Assembly (NCBI GenBank): GCA_018907035.1
Contig: JACCIC010000288.1
Location: 143,501-207,500 of the forward strand
Direction: 5' to 3'
Length of the DNA stretch: 64,000 bases
DNA from: Sycobia sp. Sy_11
Lineage: Eukaryota > Arthropoda > Insecta > Hymenoptera > Epichrysomallidae
The notes beneath the pieces are model-generated. The model ran no database searches. It was not told where the DNA came from and saw only the letters and a program-made list of their open reading frames with translations. Within the stretch, counting starts at the first letter, position 1. Each line of letters opens with the position of its first letter. The translations under genes and the position numbers were made by a program. Positions 38,474 through 51,094 of this stretch are shown piece by piece.

Positions 38474-38869
38474 TTATATCAGGATTTTTTTTTTCTCTTT
38501 TTGTTCGCAAAGAAGAAGAAATAGCGATCCAGCGACTCGACTCTTCTTACGACTCAGGCGGCCGATGGCGCAACGGAGAGAGCCACGGAAGAGATCGCAT
38601 CGCGATCGCATTTTGCTAATTTCCATTCTATTATGCAGATTTGAGACGACGGTGCCTTTTGAGGCGCGCGTGGCCTCGATTATTTCGCGCAATTTTATGC
38701 CTCGGCGGCTCAGCGCCACACCGACGATTTTATCCACGGCTTCCGGGATATTCGCGTCGATGGGAATTCCCGAGGGCTTCTTGTCTGATCCGCGGACACG
38801 TTTAAATCCATTTATCCAATTATAAACTGTTGCAAATAAGAGGGGCAGCTGTGTCGTGTGCCGCATCAA
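38474..38869 (-). pseudogene. Mariner-like transposase N-terminal (helix-turn-helix) fragment with uninterrupted frame
   Basis: A 131-codon minus-strand frame has no internal stop and contains little simple repeat. Its order of motifs follows the DNA-binding half of many insect mariner transposases. FATVYNWINGFKRVRG corresponds to the usual ATVxNWxxEFKRGR. SGIPIDATIP-like residues (here KPSGIPIDANIPEAVDKI) correspond to RSGRPxxATTPExIDKI. RRGIKLREIIEATRASKGTV corresponds to RRxKxREIxExxGISxGTV. SNLHNRMEISKMRSR corresponds to the stretch before ARWVPRLL. No catalytic domain follows: after about residue 95 the similarity fades and the sequence runs into a T-rich tract. No terminal repeats were seen. 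It is unrelated in detail to the mariner at 33924-35218. It could be an old fragment or a retained DNA-binding domain; the open frame alone does not prove coding. Confidence 0.72.
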
Positions 38870-38874
38870 ACTTG

Positions 38875-39905
38875 GCGCTTCTCTCCCTTTTCCCGTTAAG
38901 CGTTTTCACTAGAAGCGTTTAATTAACCGCTCTGAAAACTTAATTTTTTTGTTTTTTTTTTTTTTTTTTTTTTGAAAGACAATAAATATTGCTTAGTTTA
39001 CTTGGCCATAAAAACAAAATAATCGCCACTCAATGAGAGTGCTTGCTATTTAGCCGGATACCTATAGTAAGTTTAGAAAGTCTTATTGGCATTAGCGTTC
39101 TATTGCTCTTATATAGAACTGGAAACGACCGGAATAAAATTTGACAATTACTGTATCACGGCGATAAAAGTTTATTATGCTCTCATTCTATAGCATCGAT
39201 CGAAGCGCCCATGATGGTGAAAATATCCTGAGCTCTTGGATTATTTATGCACGCTAGCCTTGGAATTTTTTAAAAAAGACTATTCTGTTTGCCGTCCATT
39301 TAATTATGGACGCAATGTTGAAAAGACATTTGTCACTTTTATACTTTTTGAATTAATCTACGTAGAATATATCAGAGAACGAAATAGATAATACGTTTTA
39401 AAAGAATGAACTACTTTCGTATTATTACTATTTCTGTCTTATGTATGCATTCTGATAAGCCTCTGAAGACTCGAGCTTTAGCGCACGTTGCACCAAATTT
39501 TACATTATTTTGGTCAACTCTACGTAAATTGGTTATTTATAACTAAAAGAGTTATAATTTTGTCACGCAGTCATCGCATCCTACTGCATTAATGAGTATA
39601 AAATGTATCTATTTTAACCAAATTATTGCCACACATCGATATAGATCTTTTAATTATAGGCTACATGTATTTTTCTAAATTAATTCGATAAAACATATGC
39701 TATTCCTTCCGAGGGCTCGATCCATTTTTAACCGCTAGAGGAAAATACGGGGCATAGGTACAGAGAGTTAATAGCTTTAAAAAAAAAGGCGTGCAATGCA
39801 TTATACTATATACACAGCTTGTAAGTTCGTCACCCATTTTTGATCGAATTATAAATCGACGCAAGTCGCCAATAAGGTGGACGGCCGTCGGCGTGCAACC
39901 AGGTT
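38875..39905. other. Unassigned AT-rich sequence
   Basis: No continuation of the mariner-like frame and no terminal repeat were recognised. A poly(T) tract lies near 38951-38973. Confidence 0.5.
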
Positions 39906-39911
39906 TATATC

Positions 39912-40100
39912 TATATATATATATATATATATACATACATATATATATATATATATACATATGTATATAACTAATATGTGCAGCGAAACCACAGCGATCC
40001 CGCGGATTAAATAATAAAAGGCTCGCGCTCGGCCGAGTTCGGACGATTACACACTTGGTTGCGCTTGGTCCGCTTCCGAGCTCGCTCTTGCAAAAGTGGA

Positions 40101-40161
<61 letters not shown>

Positions 40162-40257
40162 ATCATCGCGCACGCATGCACACACAATAGATTTACACCA
40201 CTGAGCGTGTTTTCTCTGTGCGGTGCTGTATAATACGCGATGCCTTTTCCTCGGCTA

Positions 40258-40305
<48 letters not shown>
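39912..40305. repeat. (AT)n-type arrays 39912-39967, 40106-40158, 40262-40305
   Basis: The first is impure (CATACATA variants); the others are pure. Confidence 0.94.
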
Positions 40306-40306
<1 letters not shown>

Positions 40307-40309
40307 CGC

Positions 40310-42678
40310 ATCACAATATATATATATTTTTTTGATATGTATATATCATTTGTGCGGCTTGGTTCTATTTTCTGCGCATTTGGCTTTGTGTTTTGGACGC
40401 GACCATGCAGTTTCTCGTCTATACGTTCGTTCCCATTTTACGCCCTTTTTTATCTTTTACAGACGCTCGAATTTACCGTTCGGTTATCGACTGCAACTAC
40501 ATACCTATATATATGTGTATCGGCCGTAGAAGGTCGAATACAGGAGTATATTGAAGAATAGCCGACAGGAATTCGAAGCGCTTTTTGCATTTTTTCATTA
40601 GAAAGTGTACGGTTTTTCTGAACTGTTATTGAAGGAATTATTCGCTTATTCATACGAAAGGCACATCTGAAATCTTAAGTTATAAATTTACTGCTTAGAT
40701 TTAATCATTAAGAAACCGAAGAGAGCATTTTTTTTATGAAAAATATCCGATTCTATTTTTCGATGCAAGTTTAATAAAGAGGCCGAAAGAAATTCAAAAG
40801 CATACACGTGTCACGAAGATAAATGACCAAGGTAATAGTTTAAATAAATTGCTTCATTTAAGATTCTAAACAAATTATTCATTGACACGATGCCCATTGT
40901 TCGAAGTCTGTTTAACAATTCCGTCGTTTATGCCCCCTTACGATTCTATCGATAATATCGGTAGAATTACGGAAAAGTCGTCCCCTTCGATTTCTCCAAT
41001 TTTGAAAAACGTTTCTCTGCATTAGACATGAGCGCGGCGAGCGGAGAGCAAAGTAACCTAGATTTTAACAATGCTTTCTATATATTTCAATTATACTGAC
41101 AAGTTTGGGACCACGTTAATGTTAGATCCAAGTATGATCTACGCAAATTATTTATTATTAAATCTCACCAATGCTTAATTTAAGTAGCTTGAAGGATTAA
41201 CTAATTTTAATTATAATTTTAATTTTTTTCATCTATATATGCAATTTTTACTATATTTACTATAGATCTTTTTATAGCTGATGGTATTTCTTGTAGACTG
41301 TATTTCTTCTAAGAACTTTGGCAGTACTTCAGAAAAGGTGTTTTCGTACCAACTAATAAGCAGCAGGATCGTCTTCATTAATTTCATCATTCTTTTAAAT
41401 TATGATTACTTATATTTCATTTGTATTCGGCAAGATAATCAATTTTCAATGAAAATTTTTATATCTTTAATCTATAGAGAAAATCCAAAAAGGCATATAG
41501 TAATTTAAATGTAAAGAATATTCTAGCGTAATTTTTATTTGAAATTCTAAAACTTTTTAAATCGAATACACTTCATTATTTTAATTTTTTTTATTACATG
41601 ATATTCTTAAATAATATTTCGGATAGAAACTTTTTTAAACATACACTTTTGGCCAAATTTTTACATAATAAATTTTTTTAAACTTAATATCTTGTTACTG
41701 TTTGATAATTGTCGAATATCAAATGAAACTTCATTATTAAATTGAATTTTTTTTAGATTTTTCAATAATAAAATTAACAAGATTATAAATTATCGAAATA
41801 GAAAAAAAAATAGAGGAGGACGCATTATCGATGGCTAAATTAGCGCTAACAATCGCAATTGGCCGAATTCACAAAGAAATTGTTCAACCCTTCCGGTACA
41901 TTTTCAAAATCTTGCATATTTTATTTATAATAGTACGAAAGCTGTTGCCATAAAAGCCGAAGCTCGAGGTGCATTAGGTTTTTTATACGATCGTACATCA
42001 GAGTTGGGTTACAGCTCATTTTCGTAAAAGAAGCTCTCTATACGCGCATTAAATATCGATGCTCCGTCCTTGCTTGCAAAATCCGCAAACGTGTATCAGA
42101 GTGCTCGGACTTTTAATTTTTGTTAATTTTTGATCGCTGCACTTTTTTAATTAAAAAAAAAAAATAACAGTCCCAATAGATGTACGTTATAGAATTTCAG
42201 TTACAATAGATTGTAAGGATCCTTTAAATTGGTTGATCTAAACGTGTTCCAGGTAATGAAAGAGACAGGTCGTAAAGGATTATATTCTCATGTTTTATTT
42301 GCAATTAATTAATAATAAAACATTTCAAACAGAAACCACTTTCTCTTTCTATCTAACAAATAAAAAAAAAAAAAAACAAACAATCGCGCTCGCTTCTCCA
42401 AGACGGTGGTAATCAAATTTTTACGATCCTCCCACCGCCGTCGTATGGTAAAATTTCTTATACATCAATTTAAAAATAAATGTTGTATTCGTCGAGTTTT
42501 ATACGGGCGTCTATATGTGTTTTTGCAGATAAAAACTAACTTTCCCGGGAATACCGTTGAAAACGCTAGAACAATTATAATCGCGATAACTCCTCCACAA
42601 TCTATTATCTCCTCCTCCTCGTCTCTACGTCGCATCGCCGTCCATAGCCAACGAAATCAGCACCTAATACTGGGCGTC

Positions 42679-42680
<2 letters not shown>
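40310..42680. other. Unassigned AT-rich sequence
   Basis: About 2.4 kb without a recognisable exon or transposon. A small imperfect palindrome (ATTCTATCGATA...ATCGGTAGAAT) lies near 40944-40968. Confidence 0.5.

Positions 42681-42683
<3 letters not shown>

Positions 42684-42766
<83 letters not shown>
42684..42766. repeat. (AT)n(GA)n compound array
   Basis: About 51 bp AT followed directly by about 32 bp GA. A (GT)n tract follows at 42978-43002. Confidence 0.96.
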
Positions 42767-42767
<1 letters not shown>

Positions 42768-43004
42768 ATACGTGTACCCCGTGCACCGAGAGATACCACA
42801 GCTCGACTATATATATATATATATGAAAGAACCTGGATAATTACAATCGAGCTGTGGGAGCGCGAGCACGTGGGGATATATTATATAGAAAAGGGCATCG
42901 GCTCCTCGACCGAGCGTGACTGCGCGTACGTGCACCAACGTACTGAGCCCTCGATTCCGGATTGTAAGAGGAGTAAGTGTGTGTGTGTGTGTGTGTGTGT
43001 GTTG

Positions 43005-44700
43005 TATAGTGGTGTAGAGGCAAGGGCATACGGGAGGATCTTCGGTCAGCGAGGAGTTGGGAAAATGATTGAGATTGCCGTATATGCAATTTGATCTTTG
43101 CTACTATAATCCCTCCCGGTTCCTTCGCTACGGAGCTCCGTATCTCATCCGTGTCCGATACGCGCTGCTCGCCCCTTTAGGGGGTTCTGCGCACGTGGAC
43201 TTCTCGGCCTGGATTTTCGGGATGGAAAAATGGAGAGCTTTTAAATTGGATTCGCCCGGAGATTGGCCGGCAAGTGGAGCAATTTGATTGTTCAAAGATC
43301 GCAATTGCACAAATGCTTCCGTGGTTCGTGTTCTGCTGCTTGCCGGCTTGGGCCAACGTCGGTTTTTCATAGTTATCAATTTGAGGAGGAGACAAAGGGG
43401 AAGCAGATGGGAAAGAGTCGTTTTATCAGCGCTCGATATTACGGTGCGTAAACGGAAAACTGAGTGCAAAAATAACAGCGTATAAAATTGTTACGTTATT
43501 GTACGGAGATCGTTTATGGAATAACGGCTCGGAGATTGTCTAATTTACCGATCGAATTTCGTCTTCGAATGAGCATTTTCCAAAGTTATAACTCTGAATT
43601 TTATGGTGAAAAGCATTAAAAACTTTGTATATAATAACATATAAATGACGATGTATAAAACAGTAGAGAGTTTTGAGATCTACCTACAATAAAGTTTTTA
43701 CATTCCATATGTTTTTCTTTAAAACTAGAATTTTATGAGCAAAATTAAAGATTAAATAGTACTTGTATCATGTATCATCTGAGCAGCGGGGTAGATGCCT
43801 GACGTATCGACTGTAACTTGGGTGATTACAGTAGCTGAAAACGCTTATTGTTCATTGCGTTTTTCTTGATAATTATTAGTTTTACAGCAAAAATAGATAA
43901 AACATAAAAAATTCATTTGAATAGAATCTACAACTGTTGTTTCAACAATTTTTTTCTAAACTCAAAATTATTCCTTAAAATTTGGTTTTTATCATTTATA
44001 CAAAGGTTGGATGCCTGGTGCGGCCACATCCAGATTAGGTGCCGCAGCGGACGGTCGCTCCACTATTCAGTACATTCAATGGAATCATTTAATCAAATTT
44101 TCGGCTGAGGAGAAATTGGTCACTAAAATATGTCGCTGGCTCCCGGACTATTACGGAGCTTAAAAAAAAGAGGATTCGAATTTGCCGTGGAGGTTTTCGC
44201 ACCGTTTTGCACATGCAAAGATAGATAATGCCATCTATAAAATACCAGGTGAGTTAATAAAATCACTAATTGGGCACAAAAAACATACACTCACACAAAA
44301 ATTGATGTGGCAAAATAAATGACGAAAACAGTGGTGTCATAATTTTAGAAATTGAAATGATATATGGGATTTTGCTTTATAGTATAATAGAGAAGCGATG
44401 TTGCTCAATACTTCTTTTTCTAATTAAAGATGATAATAAGATACGTTACTGCATTATGAAAAGTTCCAATTATAAGATCGTTGGAGATAGCACGAGTCTA
44501 TATTTTGCTTCAGTGTTAACTGATCGAATTGTAGCAGCGATCGTCGGCAGGAGTAATGGCTGAAAAAAAATATTCCATAGACAGGGTAATCGCGTCTTGA
44601 GAGTTAATCGAGAAAAATATGACCATAGAGCTAAACGGGTGGGAAACAGGAAAGGATTTTCAGGTTGACATAAATTGAAATTACGGGATTGGGTTGGTTT
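43005..44700. other. Unassigned unique sequence
   Basis: A GC-mixed part (43005-43500) is followed by AT-rich sequence. A lone CAG|GTGAGT on the plus strand at 44246-44254 lacks a pyrimidine tract. Confidence 0.45.
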
Positions 44701-44707
44701 GCGGATG

Positions 44708-44712
44708 GTATA

Positions 44713-44762
<50 letters not shown>

Positions 44763-44771
44763 TGTGTGTGT
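44708..44771. repeat. (GT)n array
   Basis: About 60 bp with one GGTG break; Z-DNA potential. Confidence 0.95.
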
Positions 44772-44774
44772 AAT

Positions 44775-46180
44775 GTTTACACGTTTATATGATAAATACA
44801 TACAAAAGTTACAATGCGTAGGTTAGTTACGTATTTGTAGTTTACATTGGAATGATAATGCGTAACATCATATCGATTAAAACGACTTTCGATCTATTGC
44901 GGCGAGTTCTGTCTTTTAACGAAGAGACAAACACGACTAATTTATACACATTCGTTATAGTATTTACATACACAGTATGATGAAATGCAGACGCCGTCGT
45001 TTCCTATGCCCGCACGTCATCTCATCGATGTGACTATTTGTAAAACCAGTTTATCTATTAAGTCGAGATAAAAAAAAACTTTTTGGAAGTGGCATCAAAG
45101 TTTTTTCACGAAATATCCGTATGCAAAAAAAAAAAAAAAAAAAAAAAATAAAGCAAGCCACGGGTAGTAATACATTGCACTCCAAAGAAAAAAAGTTCCG
45201 CGTCGCAGTCTGTAAAACTGCTGTAGAATAATTATTATCCTCGACGCGAGAGTAAAAAAGTCTCGTACTAATAAAACGCCATCTACATACATACTCTTCG
45301 ACGTATCTACAGATAGTTCGCCCAATTTTAATATCCATCATTCATCGTTAGCCAGTTGAAAACGCCCGCCTGGCTGATCTAATATATATATATATAACTT
45401 GCGACTCGTCGTCCCTGGATGGATTCATCGTCGTTTCTAAAAAAAGATCGCGGGGTGCGTGCGGAGAACCGGCGGAGGATCGCTGGCCTACGATCACGTT
45501 TGACTTGTTTCATCCGAAGGAGATTCGTCGGAGAGTTGGTTGTTGGAAAAGGGCGCTTGGTACATTCAAGGGAATCCGTATTACGAGGCGTGACGTAATT
45601 TCCGAAACGTACATCGGGACTTGGACGGAACAGGCGATTTTTTTTTATTTTTTATCCTTCTTGAAAGAACATCCGTGCATAACGATCGATAATTTTCGAG
45701 CCGCTAGCTCCCGGGGACTGTTCAAAGTATCCACGCTACTATATCCATCCCGCATATCTTTCGAGATCTTTCAGTGGTAAGCTTTAAATATATACGTGAT
45801 TATTAAGGACGAAATGATCTGCAAGGTCAATTTGTAATTTATATTCGCTATCGGCAGATTAGTACACCCATCGAACCTTGTAAGTATATATATATATATA
45901 TCAGAAAAATTGCGTTCAAATTCGTACTTTCATTGAAATACTCTGGCACTTCACCCGCTCCCCGCCAAGCCTTTGTCGAGCCCTCTAGCACTGAATTCGC
46001 GCGCTAACGATCGGACGTGCATATACAGAGGAGCGTTGAGCTTTTCAATTTAACGATCGCGCGTTATTATTTTTCTCCCGATCCCCGAGAGGTCAGTGGT
46101 AGCCGCTCTTATACAGGCATCGTCTTATGAGACTTATCAAAAGAGGCCTTTTAACAATCGCTAACATTCATGCGTAAACT
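44775..46180. other. Unassigned unique sequence
   Basis: No exon or transposon recognised; poly(A) tract at 45124-45149. Confidence 0.5.
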
Positions 46181-46181
46181 C

Positions 46182-46182
<1 letters not shown>

Positions 46183-46233
<51 letters not shown>

Positions 46234-46472
46234 AAAGTACATGGGAATCGAAGTCGCGCGGGCACCCATCAAACGGGATAAAAATTCGTTTTACGGCTGG
46301 CCCGCGATGTAAGGAGTGGAGCGCGCCCACATTAATAGGCATACGAGAAAAACTCGTCCCCTCTCTCACTCTCACTCTCTCCATTAAAATCTCCATCTGA
46401 TGCCATTATATCGCCAGCTATGCACGCGCAGCGGCCCATCAAAAAGCCAATCTGCCCATGTGAGCCCGATAA

Positions 46473-46532
<60 letters not shown>

Positions 46533-46541
46533 CTCTCTCTC
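46183..46541. repeat. (AT)n 46183-46231 and (CT)n 46477-46541
   Basis: A pure AT array and a long CT array with one GTT break. Confidence 0.95.
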
Positions 46542-47070
46542 TACCCTATTTATACTATTTCTCTCATCTTTTATTTCCCGTGCACATATAATATATTATA
46601 TTTATATTTATATACGTATAATATATTTATCACACATATAACACAGTTATTAGTAAAAAATATATATATAAAATAAGGAAACAATGAAAAGTTCACGCGT
46701 TCACTCGGCGAGATATATAACAAGAGATACATAATGAGGGAAAGGGATCGAAAAAAACTCGCGGAAGCGTTAACTCGATCAGTCGCGGGGTATCGACGCC
46801 CACACAAACCCGGACAAGCTTTTATCCGAATGAACGCCTCTTTGCGTTCACTGTACTCACGACATATATATCTATATGTATATATATAGATCTAAGCGGG
46901 AGGAAAGGGGAGGGACCTTCGAGCAGCGAGAGCGGGCGTGTCGTATGGGGGCCGCTGGTGGATTATCTAATAGTGAGAGAGTGCGAGAAATCCGCGGGAG
47001 CTTGATTAAGCGCGGGACTCGCGGTTCGGTTCGATGGAAATTCGAAGATAAATTGAATCGATTGCGGATA

Positions 47071-47120
<50 letters not shown>
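47071..47120. repeat. (AT)n array
   Basis: About 49 bp, pure. Confidence 0.95.
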
Positions 47121-47124
47121 GCGA

Positions 47125-49060
47125 ATCGATTTGGGAGATGGGCGGAGCGAATCAAATTGGTATTATATGATTGTTGGTTAATGGAAACGATCGATGTCTG
47201 CACAATTTCTTACAGATATAAGAAAGTTTAATATTTTTCTTATCCCGATGATTTAATTTTCATTTTATATAAATATTATATTATACTTACTTTGATTCCC
47301 AGTCGTACAGTTCAATGAAATGTTTCGATAAATAACAATATTGTGTAATTGTTGGAAAATAGAAACCGTGGTTCAATTTAACATGGCAAGAGCGACTTAA
47401 TGATATGTTTCTTGTATAAAAAGAAAATACATTGCAAGGTGCGTTAAGATTTGAGGAAAAAAAATCTGGAAAGCAAATAGAAAAATCCTGCAATAACGAC
47501 GAGCTGCAATCCATATCAAGCAATATTCACATACAAGAAATAGTAAGAAGGCCCATTGGCAGGGAGAAAATGTAATGTATGTAAGCGATTCTTGTTTTTT
47601 TTTTTTTTTAGTATTACAAAGGTGAAAACATTTGATTTTTTAATGACTATAGACTGCGCTTGATAACAAAATCCCGGCTTACCAAACTTTCTTCGTACAA
47701 CTATACATTACAAATATTAAACGTGCAGATCCAATTACTGCGGTTTATCAAAGCCTCGTTAGCACAAATTCAAATACTCGACGATTTTACAGGTGTGTAT
47801 ATGAATGATATTGAAAGTTCAAATATTAAATGACCGAGGAATTATTTGTTCAATTTTAGCGCTTGAGGCTCGAATGGCTTACGAATTGAATTATAATTCC
47901 TGAAAGTATTTTCGTTCCTCTCCCAATTGCAAAATTACTTCATATAATGGTTGATTGAGGGGAATTCAATAGGATTCCGGACGAGAGTTTAATGAAACTT
48001 AAAGACGCGTGTATTTAATATTGTTAGCGTACACGTAAAAATATGCTGCATGCATAAAGGAGGTATGCGCGCCGCGCGAAGTTTTCGTTACCGGTTTTCA
48101 CGCGCACATCGATGCGAGCAAAGTTAGCTAATAATTGGCATATGAAGTATGGCCAGCCTAATGGAAAATCTTTCATTTATAAAACACCGGTATAATAGAG
48201 TGAAATAGGACGCTCGTTTAAAAAATGTGGCAGAGACTGAGAAATTTTTTTTTTTTCTAGTGATTTTCTATTAAAATTTGTGGAAGTTTGACCATTTTCG
48301 AATAATATCCCGTTACGTCGTACGATTTCACGTAAGAATTTCTTCTACTTATTCCGAACCATCTCCCAGTTTTTCGCAAAATCTCCGCCCGTAACTCATC
48401 CGGTCGCGTGCCGGGCCTCGCCGCAATAATTCGGCAAGCATCGCGCGAAACCTCGACGCTAATTATCTCGATCGATCGCGTTTCGATATTATTTCGATGC
48501 AATAAACACTCGGCGGCTGCGACGCGACTTCGTCAACGGTCCGGCGCCAGTAATATATAATGCGCGCGGAAATCTCACGGAGCGAATGCACGAATACAAT
48601 GGAATGAAGAGAGAGGGAGAGGAAATATAATCGTTCACGAGAAGCGCCGAGTTGGATTCTATATCAGTCATTCAATTGATAGATTATTCGAACATTCGTT
48701 GCTTATCCCGAGATAAGGATGGAGGAGGGGGGCAGCTCGATATCTCTTCGCCGACATTTTCGAACTCGTTGATATAAGTCTATTTTAGGCGCCGATCAAT
48801 ATTTTTGGACTTATATATATATATATATATATATCGAAGCATGAGCAAATTTTCTCTCTAATATCGAAATTTGGGATGTAGCTATTGATAAAAGACAGAT
48901 TTACTCGTTAAACTTTAAACCAAGCGCCATTTATTCACAAATGAAGTAGGGAGTGATAAATAGATACATTCTAGCATAACTTACGTCTAGGACTACTTCT
49001 CACTCAATACATTATACTTTACATAATGCATGCCTATGTATAGGCAAAAATGATTTTTTA
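47125..49060. other. Unassigned unique sequence
   Basis: About 1.9 kb with only one short (AT)n array (48811-48834). An 81-codon minus frame at 48502-48257 is GC-rich and repeat-free but matches no family I know. Confidence 0.45.
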
Positions 49061-49061
49061 T

Positions 49062-49098
<37 letters not shown>
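49062..49098. repeat. (CT)n array
   Basis: About 36 bp, nearly pure. Confidence 0.94.
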
Positions 49099-49100
<2 letters not shown>

Positions 49101-49705
49101 ACTGAAATAAATCTAAATAATCGTCCTCGACGCAATTCTTCTTACAAATATCAAAACACGACGAAGTGCAGTCCCAAAGAAAACTATAGGCCAGAAACTG
49201 CATTTCTTATTTTTGCGCGAAAGATATTGGCGCGATTTGTAATATAATATACATAAGTCCGATTTAGTACAATTCATAATTTAGCGTCTAAAGCTTATAT
49301 GAATTGACGTCTATGCTTATACGAATTAATCGTTATGATTATACTTTTTGACGCTGTAATCGTCGATTTCAATACGAGCAGAGATAATACACGTGAAAAG
49401 TTTCGATAAATATCGAAAAATCTTGATTAATAAATTGATGTAAAAAATAAAAAAATAAGAAACAAACAAAGAAACGAAGCGAGATGTATGAAAGTTATAA
49501 AAATATTTTATAACTCGCGATATTCGAAGAAAATTATGCGACCGTTTCCGAACGCTCGGTCACCTCGTAAAATTCCTTGGCTTTTCAATCCAAAGAATTT
49601 TGAGATAGCGAAAAAGGTCGTTTGCTTTTCGTGATAAATTATTATAAAAGCTTTCGAACGAATTTTTTTATTGCTCAACGTTAGGTTTATTATACACACA
49701 TATAT

Positions 49706-49796
49706 ACTCACGAAATGGCATATAAGCACAATCAATAGAGCTAACGTGTAACGCCCAAAGCAAACTTACCTGAAACAAAGAAAATTGAAAAATTAT
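49706..49796 (-). promoter_or_regulatory. Recursive splice site (ratchet point) with downstream 5' splice site
   Basis: On the minus strand a T-rich tract (about 49796-49773, including TTTTCTTTG) ends in TTTCAG and abuts GTAAGT, with the junction between 49770 and 49769. Both halves match consensus: a strong polypyrimidine tract and acceptor, then a perfect insect donor. A second donor, GTGAGTAT, begins at 49711 and would define a 58-nt recursive-splicing exon (49769-49712), whose first frame is open. The site has the same orientation as the one at 6923 and lies 42.8 kb before it in the direction of transcription. That pair is what makes chance unlikely. A 58-nt conventional exon starting with GTAAGT cannot be excluded without RNA data. 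Confidence 0.8.
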
Positions 49797-49914
49797 TATT
49801 AAATAACAAAAGTGACATATACTACCGATATAATTTTAATTTTGGTCATAGCTACTGAAATATATATGTATATATTATATTATGTAGTGCAATAGAAAAT
49901 TAGATATATAATCT

Positions 49915-49916
<2 letters not shown>

Positions 49917-49961
<45 letters not shown>
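49917..49961. repeat. (AT)n array
   Basis: About 44 bp, 120 bp beyond the pyrimidine tract of the recursive splice site at 49770. Confidence 0.95.
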
Positions 49962-49962
<1 letters not shown>

Positions 49963-50815
49963 CTTTTGTTGATAGGTGCAATATTTTTAAATCATTTGGT
50001 AAATTACTGTGAAGTCTAATGGGAACAATGTAACTATTCTTATTAATAACCATTTTCTTTACCCTAGGTAAATTGAAAATATTATTTCTACTGAAACTTT
50101 TTCCTGCAATAGAATTTTTTTTCAGTTCATGATAGTAATATGTCAGAGAAGACAGGGAAAAAGTTGGAAAAATAGTTAGACCATCATATTTTCTTTAACG
50201 GTATGGTTTTGAAATACTAGTTTTAATTTACGCTGTTATAAACTTTGACAAGTGCATAATATAAAGTAATCACAGTTATTATTTTTGCAAATTTTGAAAA
50301 AGACATAAAACAAATACTTAGTTTTTTAAATCATACTCTCTATTGAATCACTAAATATCATTCTACAATCAAAAATTATTCTAAAGTATTTTGTGTTTTT
50401 AACTCTTTTACAAATGATATTGCTTATATGAATATTCAATTTTGGATATACTATTATAGCAGTGTATAAATTATATTGAAATATAGAAAAACAGTTTATA
50501 ATAAAAAAACTTATTTTTCTAAGATGAAATATTATTTGTTCCATACGTATTTCATGAATATTTATTTAATATATATAAAAATATCTAACGTTGCGCGTAT
50601 TTCGGCTATGTTTTTTTTCCGCACCGTAAACAATAAAAAAATCTCTTTGCACGCGTGCTCCGGCATACAAGAAAAGAAATACGCAGGGGACGTGGGTAAA
50701 CAATATATTTGCAACAAAATCGCAGCACTCTATCTTCGAGGACGAGATGTCATTCTGTCCTCTATAAAATAGATTAAAATTTGTGCTCTCCTGGTTCTTT
50801 TCGTACATGTGTATC

Positions 50816-50818
<3 letters not shown>

Positions 50819-50869
<51 letters not shown>

Positions 50870-51005
50870 CAGCGCGGTGAAACAATTACCGCGGAACACT
50901 CCGCCCCCTTCCCCTCAGCTCTTAAACCAACGAGTTATAAAAAGCAGCGTTGATTAATTAAAAGAATGAAAAAAATTTAGTGCGGCTCCCGCGCTATACC
51001 GACGG

Positions 51006-51087
<82 letters not shown>

Positions 51088-51094
51088 ACACATA
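50819..51094. repeat. (AT)n 50819-50865 and (CA)n(CG)n 51008-51094
   Basis: The second array, about 86 bp of CA then CG alternation, is the longest continuous purine-pyrimidine alternating tract of CA/CG type in the window. Confidence 0.96.

Noticed and set aside
44246..44254. CAG|GTGAGT on the plus strand, a possible third recursive site
   Set aside because: The preceding bases (TCTATAAAATAC) do not form a pyrimidine tract, and the orientation is opposite to the two strong sites.
47281..47523. 78-codon minus-strand frame ending at a GTAAGT donor match, considered as a host exon
   Set aside because: No convincing acceptor upstream (long A-rich tract on the coding strand), the donor follows AAA rather than AG, and the peptide has no known domain.
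50046..50073. TTTTCTTTACCCTAG|GTAAAT on the plus strand
   Set aside because: Good acceptor, but the donor half is weak (GTAAAT) and the acceptor uses TAG; expected occasionally in AT-rich DNA.
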